Source: Acidimicrobiales bacterium (lineage in GTDB: Bacteria; Actinomycetota; Acidimicrobiia; Acidimicrobiales; Acidimicrobilacustridaceae). Taken from it: DNA of 64,000 nucleotides. The stretch lies in assembly GCA_018401565.1 (NCBI GenBank), contig JAGYKS010000031.1:398689-462688 (forward strand), written 5' to 3'. Every line of letters begins with the position of its first letter. Within the stretch, counting starts at the first letter, position 1. The translations under genes were made by a program, and so were the position numbers. Positions 46,290 through 58,053 of this stretch are shown one piece after another. The notes below the pieces were generated by a model. The model was not told where the DNA came from, searched no databases, and saw only the letters and a program-made list of their open reading frames with translations.

Positions 46290-48960
46290 CGCTGCGGTGA
46301 ACGGTGCCGGCTCGGCGCGGCACCGCAGCTACCAGCCACTTTTCCGGGTCGGTACCGTCCACCTCGTCACTCAGTTGGCCGGGGGCTTCATGAGCCAGGC
46401 GTGCGAGCACGTCGTGCATGATCCCGGCCCGCAGCTGTTGCAACGGTGCGCCGTCGGTGAGTTGCTCGCGCAAAAACACCCGCGGTGATCGCTGCACCAC
46501 GGCGTCCATGACCATGCCGGTGGTGGTGTCACGGTCGGGATCACTGGCGTCACGCGTGCTGGCGGTGAGCTTGGCGTAGCGGGCATTGACCTGCGACTCC
46601 GCAGATCCGAACGCATCGGTCATCCACGAACGGGTGAACACCTCGGCGGCCTGGGCGTTGGTGAGCCCGGTCATGGTGTCGGCCCCGACGGTGCCCTCCC
46701 CCACCCGATGGGCATGCAGTCCTCCCACCCACGAGCCGTGGTTGCGACCCCGAAAGGCCAGCGGTGGCCCAAACGGCCGGTGCACCATGGTGCCGATGGC
46801 TTCAGACCAGTCCAGAAACTGCTGGTAGCACTGGTGCAACCGGGACACCTCGATGAGTACCGGTCCCACCGAATCGCAGGCGTGTTCGTAGGTACTGATG
46901 GCCAGTGCCCGCAGATGGTCGAGCTGGAACCGGCGGCGGAGGTACCCGACCACGCTCAGCAGGGTTCCGATCAGCAACCACATCATCGCCACGGTCCACA
47001 GGGTCTGGGCCGTGGACGTGGAGACCCCGCCAAACAGCGTCTGGTATATCAGTACCGCTGGCACCGCCACCGAGATGATCAGGCCGATGACCATGAAAAT
47101 GAACCTGCGGCGCAATCGGCGGTCGAGGTCCTGCAGGGCGCCATCGCCGGGCGGATTGCCGATGATCTCAACCAGCCGGTCGAACTCGGCCTGTGCGGTG
47201 TCCATGGCGTCGGCCATGCCCGACCCGATGCGCCACAGCAGCGACCGCCGGCGTTCTCCCACCGCAGCAGCCAGAGTGCGGCGGCCGTCGTTAGTAGTCC
47301 TCGGCTGACATCGTCGGGTCGCCGTCGGCGACGGGCGCCAACTGGTCCTGCGCAAGCGGGCCTGACGCGAGCGGCCCTGGCGTATGCAGGTCTGGTGCGG
47401 GCGAGTGCTGCGGCGGTGGCGCAGGCAGGCCCGCCAGATGCTGTTCGGCAGCTGATGACTGCTCGGCGAGTTGGTACAGCCGCTCGTCGAGCCGGCGGGC
47501 CGTCCACGCATCGCACGGCCGCAGGGCTGTGGCCGCCACACCGAGCACGCCAGCCACGCGTTCGGTTGGTGACCACCAACCCCAGTCGTCGGCTGGTGGT
47601 GCGATGCCGTGGGCTTCGTTGACCACCACCCGGTTCCCGCCGTCACGCAGCACCTGAGTGGCAGCGTCGGGCAACGGCCCACCGTCGACCAGCCCAAACG
47701 ACCACGACCGCAACGCCCGCCACACGTCGGGTTCGGCTGGTGGGGTGCGGCGCAACAGTTCTGAGCCGGCCACCGACCCGAGATGATCGAGGTACTCACC
47801 GGCGGCCATCGCCTCAGCCTCAGCAGCTGTGCGGTTGCGCCGGTCGACACGAAAGGCGCTGTCAGGACCGAGCACCTTGGCCGATACCCAGTCCTCGATG
47901 CCGTCGCCAGCGCTGATGATCCGGCTGCGCACCTCGGCTGCAGCCAAGCGGGCAGGCGTCGTCGTAGCCATCGCCCGATCATGCGGAACAGGGTGCGAAG
48001 CGTGATCGGGGTGGGAACGGGCGCCACCAACGCAGGCGGTGGCGAGTACGTGAGCGGCCGTCCCGGCCCGGCGAGGAACAACTGGCTCACGTCACCGATG
48101 ATGTCGTCGGCAAGTCGGGCCGGTGAGGTGCCATCAGGCACCGGCCAGGTGCGCCGGCGTGCCAGCACGGCTGCGGGCACGGTGTCGGCGGTGGTGGGCA
48201 CCGTCAACGAACGCGACCTGGACCGCATGATGACGATGCGGTCGGCACCTGGGGTGCGCACGGCGTCGGGAGCCTCGCGCCGCCACTGGTCGATGGGTCC
48301 TTCGTCCATGCCCACCCATGTGGCGGTCAGCGACGCCAGGGCAGCAGCAGCGTGGAACGGCATCGACGGCCCGCACGTCACCGGTACGGCCAGCCCGCCG
48401 TCGTCGGCGCGGTCTTCGGGTGCCACCACCACGTTGATCCACGGCGCACCGCGCAACCCACCGGGGTCCAGACTCGGTCGGGTGGGCTGGCCAGGGGGCT
48501 GTCGAGGGTGGGAACCAGCAGGGTGTAGTGGGTGACCTCCTGCACGGCGGCCTTGTTGTCCCGGATGGCCCGCAGCACCCGTTCGGCGAGGTCGTCGTCG
48601 AGCGACGCCGACGGAGGGTCACCGGCAAGCACCAGGGCAACCACCCGCAAGCGTGACGGTGCCCAACTGGCGATCACCTCGAGCAGCGAGTCCAGCGACG
48701 TGCCGGGCCCACTGGCCACTGGACCCGCTGGGCCCGCTGGTCCTGTTGTCACCATTGTCGGCGCCCGGACCTGGGCCCGCGTCGCCGTTGGCGCCGTCGC
48801 CAATGACCGTGGCCATCGGCACCTCGGTCGCCGAGTCCAGCACCCACACGCACGGCGCCACCAGGTCGCACGACACCAGGTGTCGGTAGGCCTGGGCCAC
48901 GGCGTCGCCCAGCGGACCGGTCCCAACTGGGACAACGATGGTGAGGGCGTCCGACGTCAT
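46264..48960 (-). CDS. large two-helix membrane protein of the tubulin-like operon (heavily frameshifted)
   Basis: About 900 residues pieced from several frames (shifts near 48750, 48480, 47945, 47290). The N-terminal part (SDALTIVVPVGTGPLGDAVA, WAPSRLRVVALVLAGDPPSA, INVVVAPEDRADDGG) is alpha/beta and cytoplasmic. The middle (RRNRTAAEAEAMAAGEYLDH, RVAGVLGVAATALRPCDAWT) is helical. Two membrane helices follow (RRFIFMVIGLIISVAVPAVL, TLWTVAMMWLLIGTLLSVVG) and then a C-terminal helical region (LAFRGRNHGSWVGGLHAHRV). ATG 48960 is one base after the tubulin-like stop, so translation is coupled. No known family was recognised. Position suggests a membrane partner of the tubulin-like GTPase. Confidence 0.5.
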
Positions 48961-48961
48961 G

Positions 48962-51900
48962 TCAGATGTGCACCACGCCGCTACCCGAGCCACCAGGAAC
49001 CCGGGCTGCGTCGGCGGTGTCGATCAGTTCGTGGAGCACCTCGGCCAAAAGGTGTCGCAACTCCCATGACCTTGGCGGAAGCTCCCACCGGTCAGCGTCG
49101 GGAGTGAACTCGTCGGCGTAGGCATCGATGGCGTCGAGCGCCGCCCGGTACTGGGCGGTGGCGTACTCGCAGCGCTCATCGGGGGTGTCCCCGGCAGGCG
49201 GAGTTGCCGCATCCACGGTGCCTTCGGCCACCCAGTTCGCCAACGCCGACCCCACCCCCAACGCCAGCAGCCGCTCGTACCCGGCCAGGGCGTTGGGCTG
49301 CCCGGTGGCAAACATCACCTCGGCCAGCGGATAGGCCTCTAAAATCGCTGCCAGGGCGTCACGCGGCGCCGACGGCAACCGGCCCAGCCCGGGACGCGGG
49401 AACGTGACCGTTCCCCCGTTGGGCATGGCCATGGCCGGAGCAACGTAGGGATGGCCGAACTGGTTGAGGTTGTCGAAGGTGATCTGGCCGAGCAGTGAGC
49501 CGACCAACCATCCCCGGATCATGAACCGCAGCGTGACCCGCGACACCGGGACGAACTCGGGCAGTGGCCGGGTGCGTCGCATGTCCCAGAATCCGGCGTC
49601 GCCCTTGCCGCTGGATCCCTGGGCGGCAGCGGCGATGGGGTTCACCAGCGAGGCGAACACCGTGGGGTGATACGCCCGCAGGAACGTGGAGATCTCGATG
49701 TCGCCGCCGGCTGCGGCCTCGTCACCGTCGGAATGGAAGTAGCTGGGCACCTCGGCGGACTCCACCCCGAGCGTCAACAACAGGTCCTTGACCTTTTCAA
49801 ACGCCTCGTCACCGGGATTGACCGCCAGCGGAATGGCCGACATCACCCGTTGGTACTGGGGCTTGGCCAGCTTGTGGACCTCGTTGAGGGTGGCCACGTT
49901 GATGTCGATCAGTGGTGCCGACCGCTCAAGAGCGATGCGGAACCTCGACACGAAGTGCTTGATGGCCGTTGACGACGCCGCCGACAGCGTCTGCTGCAGC
50001 GGTTCGGTCAGGTACGCCCCCACCCCAACTGACGTGTCGGCCACCAGCCACTGGTGGCAGCGGTCGCGCAGTGCCTCGGCACTGACCTCCACGTCAAACG
50101 ACGCCCGCCGGTCATCGGAGCGGATCCACGGGCTCATGGTGATGAGCGCACCAATCCCCTGCCCACCAACGAGCACACCCGACTCCTCGTCATCGTTGAC
50201 GGTGAGTACGGCGGTGACGGCGTGGCCAGTGCGGCCGTGCGCGCCTGGCCGGTGGTGGCCGACATGAGCCGGTCGAACTCGGCGGGGTAGTCCTCAATGT
50301 CGGTGAGGACCACCACGTTGGGAGCCGGGGCGAAACGGCCGGGAACGCCGACGCCTTCCACCCATTCCTGCACCGCCGGCCACTGGTCGAGCAGCTTGCG
50401 CTCGGCGACCAGAAGCGACTGGCGCAACGGGTCGAGGAATCCGCTGCGCAGGTCCCGAATGGCGTCGATGGTCAACCGACGCCGCAGCACCTCAACTTCA
50501 CTGCGCAGGCGGTCTGATGCCGCCTTGACGAACGACGGCTTGAGCGACTGCGAGATCTTTGCTTCTTGCCCGCCGGGGGCACGGCCATGCGCCCAAAGGC
50601 GTTGGCCCCAAAGTGGGTGATCTCCACGGTCTCGGCCTGCAACTCGCTCATGGCCGACTGCAGGTCCTCGTCGGCTCGGGCCAACAGTTCACGCGTCACC
50701 GCCAGACCTTCGGCGGCAACGGTGGTGGTCACCGCAGTCACAACCTGACCCTGGATCTGTTCGCACCACCGGGCCACCCCGGCGGCCAGCAACGACCCCC
50801 ACCGCTCCATGAACTCGGGCACCTTGGCCTCGGTCTGGCGCTGGAGCTGCTGTTGGGCCTGGGCGGGATTGAAGTTCTTCTCGGCGGCACCGGAAGCGTC
50901 GAGGATGCGCATGGCCAGGTCGTTGGCCTCGGACTGGCACGCTGCTTCCAGCGTGATGCCCTGCTGGGATTGCGATCCGCTGGACAACGACTCGGCCGCC
51001 TCGAGGACGGCGTCGATGATCTGGTTCTCGGTGCGGTCCCGCTCGCTGAGCCCGCAGGCCCGCAAAAATTCGGTGGCCCGCTGCGGGGTGGCCCGCTCGG
51101 CCACCGCAACGTCGGCCGGAGTGCCCTCGCGGGCCCGGTCGAGGTGGGCACGCACCAGATGGGACACGGCGTGGCGGGCCATGCGCTCGGCGGCATAGCG
51201 GTGGAACCGGCGTCGGCTGATCTCAAGGCGGGCGTACCCGAACGACGAGCACGGCTGGTCGTCGGCGGGTTCGTGCTGATGGATGGGCAGGTACGACTTG
51301 GTCTTGCGCAACTGGTCGAGGTTGCCAAGCGGCGACGCCTGCAGCGTGGACTGCACCCGGGGTCAACCACCCATGCCGTGATGGCCTGGGCGGTGGACTC
51401 GAACACGGCCACCTCGTCGGGCAGGGTGACGTCGTCGTTGCCGGCACCGATGAGAAACGCCAGCGCCGGTCCCCGCTCGGTCAGCTCGGCGGTGTAGCCA
51501 GCCGACGCGTGGTACACCGGCATCACCGGGTCGCGGTTTTTCAGCATGGCGCTCATCTCGGAGATGAACGCCAGCGTGTTGGGCTCCACACCCGGCACCA
51601 CTGCCGTGTCCAGATTCCCGAACACCGCCGCGGTGTACAGCACGGCGAACGGGACCCGCAGGAACGTTGCGCCCTGCTTTCCCATGATCCGCAACGTGTC
51701 GCACACATCCAAAATGGCCCCGGCACCGGTGCCCCCGGCCATCGACCCCATGACCAGGGCGATGGGCTCGTCTTCTTCACGGCCGGTTTCAAACCCCAGT
51801 GCCCCGGCCGCCTCACGCAACTGGGTCACCGACGCATCGAGGCTCATGGCATTGAGCGATGCACTGATGGCATTGTGAACCTGCTCGATCTGGTTGAGCG

Positions 51901-52272
51901 CCACCACACGACCCACCGCCCGGTACTGGCCGGCTCCGAACCACACGTGCCGGGGGGCGCTGTTGGGGTCGGGCCACCACGTGCTGAGGTTCTCCATGGG
52001 TGCGCCACCACCGCGCACCGCCAGGGTGCGGCGATGCTGGTCGAACTCCACACCCACAGGGGCCACGCCGCGGTAGGCGGCCCCCAGGGTCTCGGGGATG
52101 CGCCCGCCGAGCTTGTCGTCGTTGGGCGGCAAGTCCAGCTGGATGAACTGCCATGCCTCGGGAAATGGCCCGTCGTACCCGGCGATGGCCAGACGGTCGG
52201 CGATGGACCGCCGCAAAAACGCAGGGTGGCACCACCGGAACCGCCGACACCGATGAACAGGAATTTCCTCAT
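48962..52272 (-). CDS. tubulin-like GTPase, Tubulin_2 (PF13809) type (frameshifted)
   Basis: About 1100 residues. The N-terminus KFLFIGVGGSGGATLRFLRR has the T1 phosphate loop of FtsZ/tubulins. The tubulin signature loop T4 appears as LVMGSMAGGTGAGAILDVCD (GG-T-G-A-G instead of GGGTGTG). EPNTLAFISEMSAMLKNRDP and LAFLIGAGNDDV complete the GTPase core. About 700 further residues, largely helical, follow (ATEFLRACGLSERDRTENQI, NFNPAQAQQQLQRQTEAKVP, YDRLMSATTGQ region, FDNLNQFGHPYVAPAMAMPN). Frames shift at an A5 run (52215-52219), at 51356-51358, near 50560 and near 50230. It follows the vWA gene by 64 bases. Divergent tubulins of this kind are thought to polymerise or remodel membranes. Polymerisation here is untested. 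Confidence 0.82.
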
Positions 52273-52336
52273 GATCTACTCCATCTCGTCAGGGGATCTG
52301 ACGTACGCGTTGTGTGTGATCGAACCAACTGTGGAA

Positions 52337-55083
52337 CTACTCCCACGGGGCCTTGTCGCTCCCGGCGGGGGGTCCTCCCCAAGGGGGCAGATCCGACGCC
52401 GACGATGCCGACGACGAACCGGTGCTGAACGGTGCTGCGGCGCCAACCGGGTCGGGCACTCCCAGCGCGTCGGCGTTGGCCACGGCCAGTCGCCAGTGCC
52501 TGGCGATCACGTCACCCAGGCGTTCGCTGAGTGAGCCCGCCACCTCGTACGACAACTGCTCGGCCCGCTGCATCCACTCGTGGCGATCGTCGAGGAAGGC
52601 AATCACCCGGCCGGTCACCTCGGCGTCGCCCGGTGGCTGGTCGGCATCGGCCACAGCCACGTCAACCCCCGAGGGGAAATGCACGTCGTCGACCACGAAC
52701 GCCCACGACGGCGACAACTCCAGCGGGATCACGGCTGTGGTCGACGATCGCCGCATCATCGTGCCCTGCGACCCGACAACATCGGCGCCGGGCACGCGCA
52801 CCGTGGCGTCACTGAGCGAGAACGTGCGGTGCAGCACCCGGGTGTCCACCGGACCGTGACGTCCCACCGACAGCTTGCGGGCCCGACTGCCGCCCACGTA
52901 TTCCCAGTCACGTTGTTCAAACACAAACGGCGCACCTGGCGGGCCGTTGCCAGCTTCGGCCCGGGTGAGCCCGTTGGCCCCAAGCGTGGCCCGCACGTCG
53001 GCCCATTGGGTGCGATCCAGCGACCCGAAGGTGGTGAGCGCCCGAGACACCAGCCAGAACCCGAGCAGTGGCAGGCCGATGCCGGCGGCCAACAGGGCGA
53101 TGAACAGCCCGATCTGGGCCGGGCGGTTGGGAGCCCGCAGCATCTGGAACGACACCGGCACGCTCTGGGTCAACGGTTCGCTGCCATCGCTGGCGAAGAG
53201 CTCCACTTCAAGGAATCCGGTGGCCACACCGGTGCCCGACTCTGCCGCCGACAGCGCAACATCAATCGAGCGGGTGCTTCCTTCGGCAACATTGAAACAG
53301 CTGCCCTGGCTTTCCAGGCTGAGGCTGTCCACCCCCGGTGGCAGGTTGCGGGGAGTGAAACCCTTCAGGCACACCCGGCCCTCGCCGCTTTGTGGGCCGC
53401 GCACCTCGAGCTCACCGGTTGCCTTGCCCACACCTTCGAGGCTGCCCAGGCTGAGCTGCTTGGTGACCAGCGACGGCAGCTTCACTGGCACCGCCACGTC
53501 GATCGCCTGTTCCACCACCACCGGCCGCAACGCCACACCGTCAACGGTGAGGGTGAGCGCAGCGGTGACGTTCAGCGCTGCAGCTGTGGTGTCCGACGGC
53601 GTGACGTACTCAAACCGGTAGATGCCGTCGCTGTCTGGCCCGGTCACTGTTGCACCGGTGAGCAATCCCGCCACCGGGTCGGCGATGGACACCGACAACC
53701 GCGTATCGGCGGCCAGGTCGCCGCCCACCGGGCGCCCGTCGGCACCAACCACCTGAATCTCGATGGTCGTTGGCTCCGCCCGCTCAAACGACTGGTCGGT
53801 GGCGAACTGCGGTCGCAGGGCACTGAACAGGTAGAGCTCAACCTCGGCCAGCTCGCCAACGTTGGCGCCGCTGCGTCGGGGTCGATGAAGCTGAGCGACC
53901 ACGTGCCGATGGCGGGGCTGGTCGGCGTCGAGGGTGACATCCACCATCGCCACGGTGGGCGACAGAAGCGATCGCCTCGGCACGCGATGAACCGAGCTCT
54001 ACCGGCCCGGGACCCGACGCCAACTGCACCGGACTCTCCGGTGGGGGTGTCCAGCCAACGCTGCACCCCATCTCCGGTGGTGCTCACCACATAAAACGAC
54101 CCAACTCCCGGGGGGATCTCAATGTCGGCTTTGGTGGCACACGGGTCCTGGCCGCACACCACGGCGTCGTCAAGACGTTGACCTGAGGTGCCACTGACGG
54201 CGGTGAGCATCAGCGAGGTCAACCGGTCCACATCGGACACGTCAAGCAGGACCCCGAACCGCTCGGGTGAAGGAACTTCGCCACATCGACCGGTCCCAAT
54301 GGCGATGTCTCTGATAAGCGACAAGGTCTTCGCTGCCTCTACAGGCGACGTCATGTCGGTCAGCCCAACGGCGATGTTCACCACTCCAGCGACACGGAGC
54401 TGGTCGGCAATCCCGTCCCGGTCGCACAGGGCGTCATAGCCCGCAGCCCCTGCCGCTTCCATGTCGAGACCCGGTGCGTAGGTTTTCGAGCCCACTGCAC
54501 CATTGCCAATGGCGTACTCCCCGTCGGTGAACCACACGATGGCCCGGCACACCGCGCCGCCGGCAGCGGTCTGTGCAGCGGCCTGCGCTGCGAGGCTGTT
54601 GAGGGCGCCTTGCAGGGCATTGACGTAATCGGTCTGGTCAGCAACATTGCGACGTTCAAAAAGCTGCACGCTGTCGAGCAGACCGGGCAGCGAGTCCGAC
54701 GTCAGCGGCATCCACGGGCTCTCCACCTGGTAATCAGCCCCGAAACTGCTGAGTTGTACGTCAACGGACGCACCGCTGCCCCCTGCGGTCGGGCGGGTCA
54801 ACGACAGAAGCGCCCCCAACGCTGCGTTCAACGCCGGAACACGCCGGTTGTCCTGATCGGTTCGATTGAGACTGTTCGACACGTCGACCAGTACCTCGAC
54901 CAACAGCCTCGGATTGCGGTTCACACACGCCGCCAGGGTTTCGAGCCCCTGGCCCTCGGACGCAATGACCGGCGATTGCGCCTGCTGCTGCTGGCCTGAG
55001 GCCACCACGGGAGCAACCGCGAACACCATCAATCCGGCGGCCATCGCAGCCAGCCACCTCGACCACCGGCGGTCATCCCACAC
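52337..55083 (-). CDS. secreted, membrane-anchored von Willebrand A domain protein (frameshifted)
   Basis: About 915 residues. The signal peptide is WLAAMAAGLMVFAVAPVVASG. A vWA domain follows, with a degenerate MIDAS (VEVLVDVSNSLNRTD for DxSxS, then AIVWFTDGEYAIGNGAVG). Beta-rich Ig-like domains come next (VVGADGRPVGGDLAADTRLS, ESQGSCFNVAEGSTRSIDVA). A single membrane helix (IGLFIALLAAGIGLPLLGFWLV) lies near residue 650, and a roughly 250-residue cytoplasmic tail ends in a Ser/Pro/Gly-rich stretch. Frames shift near 54040 and 53985. The GTG start overlaps the stop of the upstream membrane gene, and the tubulin-like gene follows. The outside ligand-binding domain and inside tail could link the surface to the tubulin-like protein. 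Confidence 0.78.
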
Positions 55084-55433
55084 CCCGGGACAACTCAGTG
55101 GCGATGCGGATCACCGACACCACCATCACGGCGATGGTGGCACCGCAGCAGCACCGGCAACAGCACCCGAACCCCCGGCATGGCAACCACGTACGACGTC
55201 TGGCGAAGCACGGTGTCGCGACGGCGGAACATCAGGATCGAAGCAAACGCCACCAGTGCGCAGGCGTACCCCGCCACTGCGCCGGAAAACCCCCAGAACG
55301 TCCAGGTGATGAAGCCGGCCACGACGGCGAACGCAGCGATTGCAAGCAGCCACACCGGCGAGCTGGAGACGTCGAACTCCGCCAATTCACCATCAGCGGG
55401 ATCGCTCGATGTGTACGAGTCAAGAAAGGTCAT
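55073..55433 (-). CDS. small multi-helix membrane protein heading the tubulin-like operon (frameshifted)
   Basis: About 119 residues. A short acidic cytoplasmic N-terminus (TFLDSYTSSDPADGELAEFD) is followed by two or three helices (PVWLLAIAAFAVVAGFITWTFWG, AVAGYACALVAFASILMF, VVAMPGVRVLLPVLL). After a one-base shift near 55140 the tail reads ATIAVMVVSVIRIATELSRGVG, a further helix, and stops at TGA 55073 inside the first codons of the vWA gene. The overlap confirms the corrected frame. It is the first gene of the 44.2-55.4 kb operon. Family not recognised. Confidence 0.65.
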
Positions 55434-55749
55434 GGGGCTATTGCCAGCCCCCGCTCAGGTATCGCACACGTCCCACCGCAAGCCCCCATCCACACGACAT
55501 GACACACAGATTGCTGATACGAGAAGAAGAAGGATCAGAAGACAAAAGCAGCCGGGAGCGTGAGGCCCGTCTGGCTGCTGTCTGGTGCGCCGCTTCGTTC
55601 ACATCTGTTGGTACGCAACAGCTGTGACAATGCAACCCAGTGCGGGCAATGGCAGCGGTCTGGCCGTCCGATCACACCGGGTATCAGTGATCTACGCTCC
55701 TGCACAGTCCAATCCCACCCGCAGAGCTGCAACCCCAGGACTGTGCGTC

Positions 55750-56539
55750 TTGACCGAACCTCCAGCTACAAGCCCGGACAGGCCGCCCACCCCCGCCTAC
55801 GTGGGCGAGCGTCTCGAGACGTGGCGTCGTAAGACCGACGGCGCATTGTTCCTGTTCGCCGCCGCCAGCATCCCGCTGCTACTGCTGGAACTGCAGCGCG
55901 ACAGGCTGTCGCCCGCCGACCAGACGTTCGTCGCAGTGGTCAGCGTTGCGATCTTTGTGGTCTTCGCCGTCGACTACGTGGTGGAACTCGTCAAGGCAGA
56001 GGATCGCCGGGCCTACCTCATCCGGCGAGTGGCTCATGGCGTTGGTGGTGCTCACCTCGGGGGTGGCCCTCATCCCGGCTGCCGGCGCAGTGGGAGCGTT
56101 GCGCCTCGTGCGCCTGCTTCGGCCCATCAGCGGTGTGCTTCGGGTTGTCACCGTCGGTGGGCTGGCGGTGCGCGACGCCAAACGCTTCATGCGCCGCAAG
56201 ATGGTGCGGTCGGCACTCATGGCTGGATTTCTGGTGTGGCTCACCAGCGCCGCTGCCTACATGCTGGCCGAAGGTGGCAGTGTGGACAACGGGGTCAGCG
56301 CCTATGCCGATGCGCTGTGGTGGTCATTCACCACCATGGTGTCGGGCGAGACGTACACCAACGAACCCGAAACTCTGGCCGGCAAACTCATCGCGGGGTT
56401 CACCATGGTGGTGGGCCTGTCCATCTTCGCTGCGGTGATCGCACGCATCGCTGCTTTTCTGGTCGATGACGACGACGACGGCGGAGCTGCCGCTGCTACC
56501 GCAGGTCCCGACCCTGCACTCGGTACCGACCAGGGTTGA
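55750..56539 (+). CDS. voltage-gated-type cation channel with non-canonical pore (frameshifted)
   Basis: About 263 residues with six-helix channel architecture. S1 is KTDGALFLFAAASIPLLLLEL, S2 is FVAVVSVAIFVVFAVDYVVEL, and an S4-like helix has regularly spaced Arg (GALRLVRLLRPISGVLRVV). S5 is MVRSALMAGFLVWLTSAAAY, the pore helix is YADALWWSFTTMV, and S6 is GKLIAGFTMVVGLSIFAAVIA. The selectivity filter does not read TVGYG; it is TTMVSGETYTNEPET, so K+ selectivity is doubtful. A frameshift near 56030 splits S2 and S3. TTG 55750 is a tentative start, with AGGA upstream. The acidic Asp run at the C-terminus is cytoplasmic. It is divergent from the tubulin-like operon. Confidence 0.72.
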
Positions 56540-56606
56540 CCGTACGGACCGAATCCAACGGAGCCACATCAAGTGGGCTGCGGCGATTACCGCGCTGGCG
56601 CTCAGG

Positions 56607-57056
56607 TCACGTCGACAGCTCCGACAGCGCCGCCAGAGCCTCAAGCGTTCGATCGTCTTCTGAATCGATCTCAAGCTCGTTGGGATGTTCAACCCCGTGG
56701 TGGAGATGGAGCGTCACCACCGCAACGGTGGCTGTAGCCAGCGGGTTCGCCGGTTCCCACTCGTGCCAGTGGTTACCGCACTCGTCAGGGTCACGCCATC
56801 CGTGATGGGCGAGCCACCCAAGTTCAGCCTCACTGAGTTGCCCATCGTCAGGCAGGTAGAAGTTTCCGACCGTCTCGCAGCGAATACCCCCATCGTAAGT
56901 AATGAGCTGAACGTACCGACCGGTCTCCCGCACACCGAGAATGATGTATTCGCCCTCGGGAAGGCCCGCTATCGCAGCAGCCAGAACAGGGAGCGCCGCC
57001 GCCAGGGCGTCGGGCAGCGCATCAGGCTGGCGGGTGGGTTGTACCTGGTCACTCAT
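56607..57056 (-). CDS. TY-Chap-like (YbjN/T3SS-chaperone-like) domain protein
   Basis: 149 residues with the pattern of the TY-Chap fold common in actinobacteria: EGEYIILGVRETGRYVQLIT, then DGGIRCETVGNFYLPDDGQL and SEAELGWLAHHGWRDP. These domains bind protein partners or peptides and are often found in secretion or effector contexts. ATG 57056 is preferred over 57077 because the upstream residues are unconserved. The small gene at 57096 lies upstream on the same strand with a gap of 39 bases. The exact role is unknown. Confidence 0.6.
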   Translation of the reverse strand: MSDQVQPTRQPDALPDALAAALPVLAAAIAGLPEGEYIILGVRETGRYVQLITYDGGIRCETVGNFYLPDDGQLSEAELGWLAHHGWRDPDECGNHWHEWEPANPLATATVAVVTLHLHHGVEHPNELEIDSEDDRTLEALAALSELST

Positions 57057-57095
57057 CGTGACTTCCTCCAATGACATTGGGTTTCAAGAGACCGA

Positions 57096-57347
57096 TCACC
57101 TGGGCCGACCTTCTTCCACGTCGGGGACCCAGCCTGCGGTCATGGCGTACATCTCCTCGAGCTCCTCGGCGTTCTCGGGCTGCGAGAGGTGATACATCAC
57201 CGAGTAGTAGATGTCGTCGGCCTCCTGCTCGGACTCGCCCTCGCTCAGGAAGGCCGCCACGCGCATGATGCGACTGCGCTTGAGGCCGTCGTTGACCTCG
57301 AGCAGGAACATCCGGCGGATCTTGTTCTTGTCTTCGCTGCTCAGCAT
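57096..57347 (-). CDS. small helical hypothetical protein
   Basis: 83 residues, highly charged and helical (SSEDKNKIRRMFLLEVNDGL, AAFLSEGESEQEADDIYYSV, SQPENAEELEEMYAMTAGW). The start ATG 57347 is well supported by GGGAGG about seven bases upstream; it overlaps the end of the DUF3293 gene by seven bases. I recognise no family. It is the second gene of the unit 58053-56607 and may be an adaptor. Confidence 0.6.
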   Translation of the reverse strand: MLSSEDKNKIRRMFLLEVNDGLKRSRIMRVAAFLSEGESEQEADDIYYSVMYHLSQPENAEELEEMYAMTAGWVPDVEEGRPR

Positions 57348-58053
57348 GTGGGTCCTCCCATGTTCCCCTTGCACACGTCACAACCCAGCAGGCCGTAACG
57401 CTGTTGCCAGGTCGTCACCCACTCGGCGAGCTCACGCTGCCGGTCGGGTTCGTCGGTGGGCTCGGGTGGTGCGCACGCCACCCGATGCTCCGGGGTGTGG
57501 AGATCCCCCATCGCACACGGCCGCGTATCCACATTGTGCAGGTGGTACCGGCTTTCGTTGAGCACGGCACCGTCGGCGCACCCCACCACCCGCACCCCGT
57601 CGGCGTCGATCTCAAAGATCGCCAGCTGGTGAAACTCCCGACCGATCGCCACCGCTGCGGCCCGCTCGAGACCCCACACGGCAAAGCACTGCTCGCCGTA
57701 CGACAGATCGGGGGCGAACCCGACGGCGGGCCCGACCCGGCTGGCGGCGTGCTCCAACCGGGCGGCGAGGTCCAGATGCCTGACGCAGCACGAAGTTGGC
57801 GTCGGTGGCAATGAGGTCGCCGCTGCCGGCGCCCAGCGCCCCGGTGACGTCGTGGGAGTACACCGCCGAGATCACGTGCACCGGTCCGTCGTTCAACCAG
57901 GACTTGCCGACACCGTCGGCGGCCGGGGTCACCTGCCACCAGCAATCACGGTCGACTGAGGCGAACCACGGTGGACGAAAACGCCTCAAGCGTGGCCCGA
58001 TCGATGGCGAACCGATCAGACGCCGGCTGGTCAGACGCGCCCTGATCAGACAT
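57341..58053 (-). CDS. DUF3293-like protein (frameshifted)
   Basis: About 235 residues. The N-terminus is SDQGASDQPASDRFAIDRAT; the central conserved region is HVISAVYSHDVTGALGAGSG and DLIATDANFVLRQ, continuing in another frame with APDLSYGEQCFAVWGLERAA and EFHQLAIFEIDADGVRVVGC. This is the layout of DUF3293 proteins (statement of a likely Phe/Ala-rich fold ending in an acetyl-like YGQ..FAV segment). The C-terminus has two CxxC-like motifs (GCDVCKG). ATG 58053, with GGAG six bases upstream, overlaps the glycohydrolase stop (58046). Frames shift near 57975 and 57790. Function unknown; coupling to ADP-ribosylglycohydrolase is suggestive. Confidence 0.55.
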
